Assembly (NCBI GenBank): GCA_028716305.1
Contig: JAQUQA010000022.1
Location: forward strand, 1 to 11,968
DNA from: Candidatus Omnitrophota bacterium
GTDB taxonomy: Bacteria > Omnitrophota > Gorgyraeia > Gygaellales > Profunditerraquicolaceae
Direction: 5' to 3'
Length of the DNA stretch: 11,968 bases
Shown here: positions 6,247 to 11,508 of the stretch, piece by piece
Position numbering within the stretch: position 1 is the first letter of the stretch
Layout: the number at the start of each line of letters is the position of its first letter
Position numbers and translations under genes: made by a program
The notes under the pieces: model-generated
Databases searched by the model: none
Seen by the model: only the letters and a program-made list of their open reading frames with translations
Told to the model about the DNA's origin: nothing

Positions 6247-6813
6247 ATGAAGATAAAAATATCGATTATTATTTGTATTATCGCGGCACTGGCCGCAGGC
6301 AGCTCTTGGTATCTTTTGGGTTCGAGGAAAGGGTATCTGGTCAGGATAAAGACCGACCGGCCGGAACTATTGTCTTACCTGGAAATCTCCAAAGGTTTTC
6401 GGACTGTTTATCGCTTTGCCCCGGTTGTGCCGGATTCAGTAGGATATCCTCGGCCGTTAAAATTGGAAAAAATACGGCGTTTTGGGGCTTACCTGGTAAC
6501 CAGCTGGGGTGAGACCGGCGCCGACTATTTCGGGGCACACCCGATAGTCATTACCCTTAAAAATCCGCCTAAGACAATCCCGATTTATCAGGGAGAACTT
6601 TTCCGGGACGCGCGGATCAGGAATTACAGCTGGACACGCAAAGACTTCATTGTGACAAATTATTTTGATCCCGCGGAAAGCGTAAAGACGATCCTTACGC
6701 AGGGGGTAAAGGTTACCCCGGACGGCCAATTGGAGTTGGAGTTTTATGCCGATGAAGAACCCCATGCCGCGGTTCACAACTACGCCAGGATCAGGGTTTT
6801 TTCGTTGAAATAA
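6247..6813 (+). CDS. Membrane-anchored or exported protein of unknown function
   Basis: 188 aa from ATG 6247. Residues about 4-25 form one hydrophobic segment (KISIIICIIAALAAGSSWYLL) that serves as signal anchor or uncleaved signal peptide. The remaining 160 residues are mixed, rich in aromatic residues, Arg and Pro, and look like a globular beta-rich extracytoplasmic domain, with no cysteine pattern and no motif I recognise. The frame is open back to a TTG at 6229, but the hydrophobic start at 6247 makes a better N-terminus. No clear Shine-Dalgarno precedes either, so the start is uncertain and translation may be weak. It is 17 nt from the next gene, which suggests shared transcription. Confidence 0.65.
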   Translation: MKIKISIIICIIAALAAGSSWYLLGSRKGYLVRIKTDRPELLSYLEISKGFRTVYRFAPVVPDSVGYPRPLKLEKIRRFGAYLVTSWGETGADYFGAHPIVITLKNPPKTIPIYQGELFRDARIRNYSWTRKDFIVTNYFDPAESVKTILTQGVKVTPDGQLELEFYADEEPHAAVHNYARIRVFSLK

Positions 6814-6830
6814 CAAAAAAAGGAGGGGGT

Positions 6831-7208
6831 ATGGAACTGTCGATCGTAGTGGCAAAGATTCTTGCCTTGGTTTACATCTCTTCGGGAATTGCCGCCCTAA
6901 GCGGTAAAATCAGTTTTAATAAAATGGTCGAAGAATACGAGAGGTCGCAGGGGTTGACATTTCTTTCGGGGTTCGTCACTATCGTTATCGGGGTATTTCT
7001 GGTGGAATACCACAATATCTGGGTAAGGAATTGGACCGTATTGATCACTGTTATCGGGTGGTTATCGCTTTTTAAGGGGGTCATGCTGATCGCTTTTCCC
7101 CAGAGCATTTTAATGTTTTCCCGCTGGCGCAGGAATACCTTTCGCTTGGGTATTTTTATGATCATTTTAGGCCTTGTCTTCGGATATTTCGGGTTTATTG
7201 CCCGGTAA
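6831..7208 (+). CDS. Four-helix integral membrane protein, function unknown
   Basis: 125 aa with about four hydrophobic segments: near 5-24 (VAKILALVYISSGIAAL), 43-60 (FLSGFVTIVIGVFLVEY), 68-90 (TVLITVIGWLSLFKGVML) and 104-121 (GIFMIILGLVFGYFGF). The short hydrophilic link after the first helix holds FNKMVEEYERSQG, and a basic SRWRRN cluster precedes the last helix and should face the cytoplasm. No catalytic or transport motif is visible and I recognise no named family. AAAAAAGGAGGGGG before the ATG makes the start secure. It lies 17 nt after the unknown exported protein and 27 nt before msrBA, so it is probably co-transcribed with both. Confidence 0.75.
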   Translation: MELSIVVAKILALVYISSGIAALSGKISFNKMVEEYERSQGLTFLSGFVTIVIGVFLVEYHNIWVRNWTVLITVIGWLSLFKGVMLIAFPQSILMFSRWRRNTFRLGIFMIILGLVFGYFGFIAR

Positions 7209-7235
7209 ATCCTTACGGCAGTTGAGGGGGAATTG

Positions 7236-8258
7236 ATGAGAAGAAGATTAGCAGGAATTATTCTGGTTGTATTTTTTTTGTCGGGAGGCTCTATGGCGAC
7301 ACAAGACAAGATTAAGATATTTGATGTAAGGTCCGGCAAGATAGTCGAGGTCAATAAGGTGGTCAAAAGCGACAGGGAGTGGCAAAAGGTCCTGACGCCT
7401 GAACAGTTCCGGGTGATGCGCCAAAAAGGCACCGAGGAGCCGTTTAAAGGGAGCTGTCCTGTGCCATCAAAAGGTAAAAGCGGGGTATATCAGTGTGCCG
7501 GATGCGGGACAGATCTATTCGTCTATAATGCCAAGTTTGATTCCGGCACAGGCTGGCCGAGTTTCTGGGAACCGGTTTCAGAACTTAATGTCAGGTTAAT
7601 AGAGGATAATAGCCTGGGGATGCAGAGGAGCGAAGCACTTTGCGCGCGCTGCGACGCTCACCTGGGGCATGTTTTCGATGACGGTCCGCCGCCGACCGGT
7701 AAGCGTTATTGTATTAATGCCGTAGCCTTGAAGCTGGCGGAGTTATCTGTGTTGTCCCTGAAGGCAAAGCCGGCTTTAGAAAAGGCTGCGTTTGCGGCAG
7801 GGTGTTTCTGGGGAGTGGAAGCCGCATTCCGGCAGGTCAAGGGGGTCGTTTCCACCGCAGCCGGATACATGGGCGGTAAGACAAAAGACCCTACGTATGA
7901 AGAGGTGTGTGGGGATGAAACCGGTCATGCCGAAACGGTGCTGATCGAGTATGACCCGGATCTGGCCAAATACGATTACCTCCTGGATGTTTTCTGGAGC
8001 ATTCATGATCCAACTACTCTTGACCGGCAGGGCCCGGATGTCGGATCACAGTACCGCTCAATAATTTTCTATTACACCCCGCAGCAGGAGCAGGCAGCGT
8101 TGGCTTCCAGGAAAAAGCTTGAAGCCGCAAAGAAATTTAAAAAGCCGATCGTAACACAGGTCGTACCGGCACAAGAGTTCTATAAGGCGGAGGAGTATCA
8201 CCAGAAATACTTCGAGAAGCAGGGGATAAAACCTGCCTGTCATTTGCCCGCAAGGTAA
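7236..8258 (+). CDS. msrBA: Exported MsrB-MsrA fusion, bifunctional methionine sulfoxide reductase
   Basis: Reduces both R and S epimers of methionine sulfoxide in proteins. From ATG 7236 (GAGGGGG upstream) the 340-aa product begins with a signal peptide (RRRLAGIILVVFFLSGGSMA), so it should act in the periplasm. The MsrB domain (about 25-170) has two zinc CxxC pairs (Cys87/90 in CAGC, Cys136/139 in CARC), SGTGWPSFW, HLGHVFDDGP and catalytic Cys159 in RYCINAVALK. The MsrA domain (about 182-330) has GCFWG with catalytic Cys190, GHAE, the DVGSQYRS block and EYHQKYF. Cys225 and C-terminal Cys335 are candidate resolving cysteines. The order is B then A, the reverse of the commoner A-B fusions such as Neisseria PilB. 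No thioredoxin-like or CcdA-type electron donor is visible nearby. It is the last gene of the envelope cluster. Confidence 0.95.
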   Translation: MRRRLAGIILVVFFLSGGSMATQDKIKIFDVRSGKIVEVNKVVKSDREWQKVLTPEQFRVMRQKGTEEPFKGSCPVPSKGKSGVYQCAGCGTDLFVYNAKFDSGTGWPSFWEPVSELNVRLIEDNSLGMQRSEALCARCDAHLGHVFDDGPPPTGKRYCINAVALKLAELSVLSLKAKPALEKAAFAAGCFWGVEAAFRQVKGVVSTAAGYMGGKTKDPTYEEVCGDETGHAETVLIEYDPDLAKYDYLLDVFWSIHDPTTLDRQGPDVGSQYRSIIFYYTPQQEQAALASRKKLEAAKKFKKPIVTQVVPAQEFYKAEEYHQKYFEKQGIKPACHLPAR

Positions 8259-8304
8259 ATGAAGGCGATTATGAAAAAAAGAGGCGGCGGTCCTTTAATA
8301 AAAC

Positions 8305-8332
8305 TTGACAAGAAAAACTTTCGTGTTATGAT
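8305..8332 (+). promoter_or_regulatory. Sigma70-type promoter of nikR
   Basis: Perfect TTGACA (8305-8310), a 16-nt spacer, then TATGAT (8327-8332). It lies 47 nt after the msrBA stop and shows that nikR has its own transcript. The -10 overlaps the left half of the NikR-like operator. Confidence 0.8.
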
Positions 8333-8349
8333 TATTACATTTGTAATAC
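8323..8349 (+). promoter_or_regulatory. Probable NikR operator (autoregulation)
   Basis: GTGTTAT (8323-8329) and GTAATAC (8343-8349) form an imperfect inverted repeat with 13 nt between halves (GTRTTAY/RTAAYAC), the general size and shape of NikR sites. Nested in it is a perfect palindrome TATTACA-TT-TGTAATA (8333-8348). It covers the -10 and the start region of nikR, so nickel-loaded NikR would block its own promoter. Site identity is inferred from position and symmetry. Confidence 0.6.
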
Positions 8350-8365
8350 AAAAGAGGAGTCTTAG

Positions 8366-8779
8366 TTGGCGCACTTAGTCAGATTCGGCGTGTCATTGGA
8401 GAAAGACCTGCTTGGGCATTTTGATTCCCACCTTAAGCAGAAGAAATACACTAACCGCTCCGAGGCGATCCGTGACCTGATCCGGGAAGACCTGGTAAAG
8501 CAACAATGGCAGGAGGGAAAAGAGATCGCCGGAACGGTCACTCTGATTTACGACCATCATAGGCGTGAGTTGGTGAATAAGCTGATGGAGATCCAGCATG
8601 ATTTCGGAGGATTGATCATTTCCGCCCAGCATATCCATCTGGACCACCATAACTGCCTGGAGATCATTGCGCTGAAAGGCGCGGCGCGCCAGGCGCAGGT
8701 CTTGGCTGATACGCTCAAGGCGATCAAAGGGGTAAAACACGCGGCTTTAAGCCTGTCTTCTACGGGGAAAGATATTTGA
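8366..8779 (+). CDS. nikR: NikR, nickel-responsive ribbon-helix-helix regulator
   Basis: Nickel-sensing transcriptional repressor of nickel uptake genes. The 137 aa have the standard NikR layout: an N-terminal ribbon-helix-helix DNA-binding part (about 1-50; VRFGVSLEKDLL, then NRSEAIRDLIRE) and a C-terminal ACT-like tetramerisation and metal domain. High-affinity nickel ligands are all present: His78, His89 and His91 in QHIHLDHHNC, and Cys97, matching E. coli His76, His87, His89 and Cys95 with a shift of two. The start is TTG at 8366, with GAGGAG (8354-8359) 6 nt upstream and MAHLVRFGVS as a normal NikR N-terminus; no ATG fits. It is transcribed from its own promoter under a likely autoregulatory operator, and stands upstream of a porin and a nickel/cobalt ECF importer, its expected targets. 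Confidence 0.96.
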   Translation: MAHLVRFGVSLEKDLLGHFDSHLKQKKYTNRSEAIRDLIREDLVKQQWQEGKEIAGTVTLIYDHHRRELVNKLMEIQHDFGGLIISAQHIHLDHHNCLEIIALKGAARQAQVLADTLKAIKGVKHAALSLSSTGKDI

Positions 8780-8832
8780 GAAGGGTAATATTTTTTTACC
8801 ATTCCGTAACACGAAATTAAAAAAAGTAATAT

Positions 8833-8873
8833 AAAAACACCCCGTTTTCCTCTCGCGAAAGATTCCAACGGGG
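8833..8873 (-). terminator. Intrinsic terminator on the - strand
   Basis: On the - strand CCCCGTT (8873-8867) pairs with AACGGGG (8846-8840) over 7 bp around a 20-nt loop that can fold further, followed by TG and T5 ending at 8833. On the + strand the hairpin has no T tail, so it does not serve nikR. Confidence 0.65.
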
Positions 8874-8911
8874 CGCGGTACCTGGAGTGTAAGGCAACTT
8901 CACCAAGCCCG
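8833..8911 (-). ncRNA. Candidate small RNA gene on the opposite strand, between nikR and the porin
   Basis: Read on the - strand, a promoter at 8946-8918 is followed by about 78 nt and an intrinsic terminator. The inferred RNA begins near 8911. GGGCTTGG (8910-8903) can pair with CCAGG (8885-8881) through CTTGG, with one G-U pair, around an inner hairpin GTGAAG/CTTACAC capped by TTGC. The 3' hairpin is CCCCGTT (8873-8867) with AACGGGG (8846-8840), then TGTTTTT ending at 8833. The CTTGG/CCAGG pairing uses a G-U that becomes a C-A mismatch on the + strand, which favours the - strand as the RNA. No ORF of useful size is present. It matches no RNA family I can name and lacks the SRP RNA core. It would be antisense to the porin 5' leader. 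Confidence 0.55.
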
Positions 8912-8917
8912 GCCATA

Positions 8918-8946
8918 AGTATACCATAAGCTTGTGTCTGGGGCAA
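8918..8946 (-). promoter_or_regulatory. Sigma70-type promoter on the - strand, driving the candidate small RNA
   Basis: On the - strand: TTGCCC (8946-8941), a 17-nt spacer, then TATACT (8923-8918). Optimal spacing and good boxes. It faces away from the porin start and points into the intergenic terminator hairpin. Confidence 0.6.
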
Positions 8947-8969
8947 ACATTTGAAAGGGGGGTATATTT

Positions 8970-10349
8970 ATGGCGGTAATAAAAAAAGTCGCGCTTTTTT
9001 GCGCGGTCTTTTCTCTGGTTTTTCCTTTTTACGGCTATGCCGGGGAGATGGGCATAAGAGAAGAGATAAACCTGCTTAAGCAGCGTATTGGGGTATTGGA
9101 GCAGAGATTAGCCGAACAGGATAAATGTATCGATGACCAGAAACAGTGTATCGTGGAGCAGGACCGCAAGATCAGCGAATACGAATCGAAGCTTAGCCAG
9201 TTTGACGCGGACCTGCACCGTCAGACCGGTTCTCCGATCAGTATTGCCGAGGGGCTCGAGATCGGCGCCGGGGCAACCTTGATCGTCCAGGGTGCCAATA
9301 ACGTGAATAATGCCTCTTCCGACGCGGAAAAGAAAGCTTCCCGCACCGATGGATCGTATTCCACGGATATAACCCTGGCCAAGGAGTTTTCCGAAATAGA
9401 GGGAAGGGCTTTTCTGCATTTGGAAAACGGCCAGAGCCAGGGGGTCGAAGATAGCCTGACGCTCTACAGTAATGTCAATCGGGATGCCGATGACGATGTT
9501 AACGTCCGGGTAACCGAAGTTTGGTATGAGCAGGGGCTTTTTAAAGATAAGGCGGCAGTGACTTTGGGCAAGCTTGACCCGACGGCATATTTTGATAATA
9601 ACGAAGTGGCCAATGACGAAACTACCCAGTTTTTGGGCAGGATCTTCCGTAACGCGCCGACTATCGATTTTCCGGATAATACCCTGGGTATCCGGCTTGC
9701 TTATCTGCCGAAGGAATGGGTTGAGTTGGGTTATGGTATTTTTAACGCCAGCGGCAGCTGGAAAAAAATAAACGATAACCTGTTTAATATAGGGCAGGTT
9801 ACCTTTAAGACCAATTTTTTTGAGCGGGCCGGTAACTACCGTTTTTACGGATGGAATAACGCCGCTTATTACACCAAATGGCTGGACAGTGAAAAAACCA
9901 AAGAGTCGGCCTATGGTTTTGGTTTAAGTTTTGACCAGAAGGTGAGCGGTATTATTACCGCGTTCCTGCGTTACGGTTGGCAGGATCCCGGCGTGTATAA
10001 TCCAGAGATATCCACAATCGCGGGTGGGTTGAATTATTCCCTCGAGCGATCGTGGAGCAGCGGTCTGCAGTTTGAAGGTAAGCCCTGGGGCAGAGAAAAC
10101 GACGTTTTGGCCTTTGCCATCGGGCAGATATTTCCTTCAAGGGATTACAAGAAGGCGGGAGCGCTTTTGGATCCGGCGCGCCGGGCAAAACCGGAAGGGC
10201 ATCTTGAGGCCTATTATCGTATTTTTGTGAATAAGTACTTATCTTTGAGTCCCGATTTCCAATATATCTGGAACCCCTTCGGTAAAGATGTCCCTGAAGA
10301 CACTGAAGGTGTTTTTGTCGGAGGAATGCGGGCCCAGGTAGATTTCTAA
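8970..10349 (+). CDS. OprB-like outer-membrane porin with N-terminal coiled coil
   Basis: A 459-aa outer-membrane beta-barrel resembling OprB-type carbohydrate-selective porins. A signal peptide ends at GYA/GE (about residue 24). Residues 28-80 form a heptad coiled coil (INLLKQRIGVLEQRL, then DKCIDDQKQCIVEQDRKI); Cys53 and Cys60 are exactly one heptad apart. The barrel follows, with the OprB-like VTLGKLDPTAYFDNNEVAN block, DETTQFLGRIF and alternating aromatic beta strands, ending in VDF, the C-terminal aromatic typical of outer-membrane proteins. Ribosome site: AAGGGGGG before ATG. The substrate is unknown from sequence. Its place between nikR and the nickel importer suggests passage of nickel or a nickel complex across the outer membrane, an inference from neighbourhood only; the family's classical substrates are sugars. 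The 190-nt upstream gap carries the antisense RNA candidate and no strong + strand promoter. Confidence 0.85.
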   Translation: MAVIKKVALFCAVFSLVFPFYGYAGEMGIREEINLLKQRIGVLEQRLAEQDKCIDDQKQCIVEQDRKISEYESKLSQFDADLHRQTGSPISIAEGLEIGAGATLIVQGANNVNNASSDAEKKASRTDGSYSTDITLAKEFSEIEGRAFLHLENGQSQGVEDSLTLYSNVNRDADDDVNVRVTEVWYEQGLFKDKAAVTLGKLDPTAYFDNNEVANDETTQFLGRIFRNAPTIDFPDNTLGIRLAYLPKEWVELGYGIFNASGSWKKINDNLFNIGQVTFKTNFFERAGNYRFYGWNNAAYYTKWLDSEKTKESAYGFGLSFDQKVSGIITAFLRYGWQDPGVYNPEISTIAGGLNYSLERSWSSGLQFEGKPWGRENDVLAFAIGQIFPSRDYKKAGALLDPARRAKPEGHLEAYYRIFVNKYLSLSPDFQYIWNPFGKDVPEDTEGVFVGGMRAQVDF

Positions 10350-10353
10350 ATGA

Positions 10354-10456
10354 GCGGATACTTTATGGAGCGATGGCGACATAAAGTGTGGCGAAGCGTC
10401 CGCGAATTTATCCCTGCCGCTTACCGCAATTTTGAATTTAGGTAAGCAACAGGGAT
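10354..10456 (+). promoter_or_regulatory. Two large hairpins in the porin-nikM gap
   Basis: Hairpin A: GCGGA (10354-10358) with TCCGC (10399-10403), and inside it ACTTTATG (10360-10367) with CATAAAGT (10380-10387), the loop and flanks carrying repeated GCGA/GGCGA. Hairpin B: ATCCCTG-CC-GCTTACC (10410-10425) with GGTAAGC-AA-CAGGGAT (10441-10456), 14 of 16 positions paired around a 15-nt loop. Neither has a T tail, so they are not plain terminators, and no good promoter is visible in the gap. They could be a cis-regulatory leader for nikM, an mRNA-processing or stability element, or a dispersed repeat. No match to the NiCo or cobalamin riboswitch is apparent. Confidence 0.55.
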
Positions 10457-10489
10457 TGGTTCATCAACTAATTATAAAGGAGTTTACTT

Positions 10490-11176
10490 ATGCACATACC
10501 GGACGGATATTTAGGGCCGCAAACCAGCGGCATGATGTACGCGGTGATGCTGCCGATATGGGCGTTTGCCGCGAAGATCGTAAAAAAGACGCTTAAGGCA
10601 AAACAAGTTCCCTTATTGGCTATTGCCGCGGCTTTTAGTTTCGTGATCATGATGTTCAATGTGCCGATCCCCGGAGGGACCACCGGCCATGCGGTAGGTG
10701 CGGTTTTGGCAGCGATACTCCTGGGTCCGTGGGCGGCTTGTATTGCCGTTACCGTTGCCCTGGTGGTCCAGGCGCTGCTTTTTGGCGACGGGGGGATCAC
10801 GGCAATCGGAGCGAATTGTTTTAATATGGCGTTTATCGAGGTCTTTGCCGGTTACTATATATATAAGATTATCAGCGGATCATCGGGGGTGACCTCGGGA
10901 AGACGAATAGTTGCTGCCGGAGTTGCCGGTTATCTGGGGCTCAATCTGGCGGCTTTTACTACCGCGGTGATGTTCGGGATCCAGCCTTTAATGCATACCA
11001 CTGCCGATGGCCGGTCCTTATATTGCCCTTACGGCCTTAATGTGGCAATACCGGTAATGATGGCTGAACACCTTTTGGTTTTTGGGTGGATAGAGGCGAT
11101 CGTTACGGCGCTGGTAATCAAATATCTGCAAAAAGAAGATCCTTCGCTTTTGCAAGCCACCCAGGAGGTACGCTGA
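10490..11176 (+). CDS. nikM: NikM/CbiM, substrate-binding membrane component of the nickel/cobalt ECF transporter
   Basis: Membrane S-component that binds Ni2+ or Co2+ and passes it into the cell with NikN, NikQ and the ATPase NikO. The 228-aa protein begins MHIPDG: the Met1 amine and His2 are metal ligands in this family and explain why the start must be exactly here, behind AAAGGAG. The third ligand region is PIPGGTTGHAVG with His67. About six to seven hydrophobic helices follow, including the ECF-type loop LFGDGGITAIGANCFNMAFIE. Its stop overlaps the next start (TGATG at 11174-11178). Nickel rather than cobalt is preferred because nikR is upstream and a PDGLE protein, not classical CbiN, follows; sequence alone does not separate NikM from CbiM. 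Confidence 0.93.
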   Translation: MHIPDGYLGPQTSGMMYAVMLPIWAFAAKIVKKTLKAKQVPLLAIAAAFSFVIMMFNVPIPGGTTGHAVGAVLAAILLGPWAACIAVTVALVVQALLFGDGGITAIGANCFNMAFIEVFAGYYIYKIISGSSGVTSGRRIVAAGVAGYLGLNLAAFTTAVMFGIQPLMHTTADGRSLYCPYGLNVAIPVMMAEHLLVFGWIEAIVTALVIKYLQKEDPSLLQATQEVR

Positions 11177-11508
11177 TGAAAACCACGACTAAATTATGGA
11201 TTGGTATCGGGGTACTGGCATTGCTTTCACCGTTAGGCCTGTTATTGCCGGAGTATTTTAAATCCGGCGATGCCTGGGGGGAATGGGGGATTGAGGCCTT
11301 TGGCGAGATGATCGGCTATATTCCCCGCGGACTGGATAAGCTTTCCGCTCTCTGGAGCGCGCCCTTTGCGGATTACGCCTTTAAGGGATGGGAGGAAAAA
11401 GGGCTAAGGGATTTGAGTTTTGCCTATATCATATCGGCGGTAATCGGCATTGCCGTTACTGCCTGCGTAGTTTTATTGATCGGGAGGCTTTTAAGCAGAA
11501 AGAAATGA
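11176..11508 (+). CDS. nikN: NikN-like PDGLE-domain small transporter subunit
   Basis: The accessory small component of nickel/cobalt ECF transporters. From ATG 11176, overlapping the nikM stop as TGATG, it has 110 aa: an N-terminal helix (LWIGIGVLALLSPLGLLLP), an extracytoplasmic loop of about 55 residues and a C-terminal helix (FAYIISAVIGIAVTACVVLLIGRLL) ending in SRKK. The loop contains WGIEAFGEM and APFADYAFKGW, which fit the PDGLE-type pattern (GLE..., then aPl.dY), though the literal PDGLE motif is not intact. Ribosome site AGGAGGT lies about 9 nt upstream, within the end of nikM. The reading frame is open further upstream, to 11086, but that part overlaps nikM and is not family-like. 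Its stop overlaps the next start (ATGA). Confidence 0.82.
   Translation: MKTTTKLWIGIGVLALLSPLGLLLPEYFKSGDAWGEWGIEAFGEMIGYIPRGLDKLSALWSAPFADYAFKGWEEKGLRDLSFAYIISAVIGIAVTACVVLLIGRLLSRKK

Noticed and set aside
8259..8378. 39-codon ORF starting right after the msrBA stop
   Set aside because: It runs through the nikR promoter, operator and start region, has no ribosome site and has an unremarkable composition.
8833..8911. SRP (4.5S) RNA or tRNA-like identity for the - strand RNA
   Set aside because: It lacks the SRP core (GGTCAGGTCCGGAAGGAAGC-like) and has no T-loop or cloverleaf arrangement.
8557..8946. 129-aa ORF on the - strand across nikR and the gap
   Set aside because: It is antisense to intact nikR and the translation looks like reverse-frame sequence; the - strand signals in the gap are better explained by a short RNA.
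10350..10489. NiCo or cobalamin riboswitch upstream of nikM
   Set aside because: I do not see the repeated conserved loop sequences of the NiCo four-way junction nor a B12 box; only two stacked hairpins are visible.
11086..11175. Longer NikN starting at 11086
   Set aside because: The extra 30 codons lie inside nikM in another frame; the TGATG overlap start at 11176 has a ribosome site and gives the family-like N-terminal helix.
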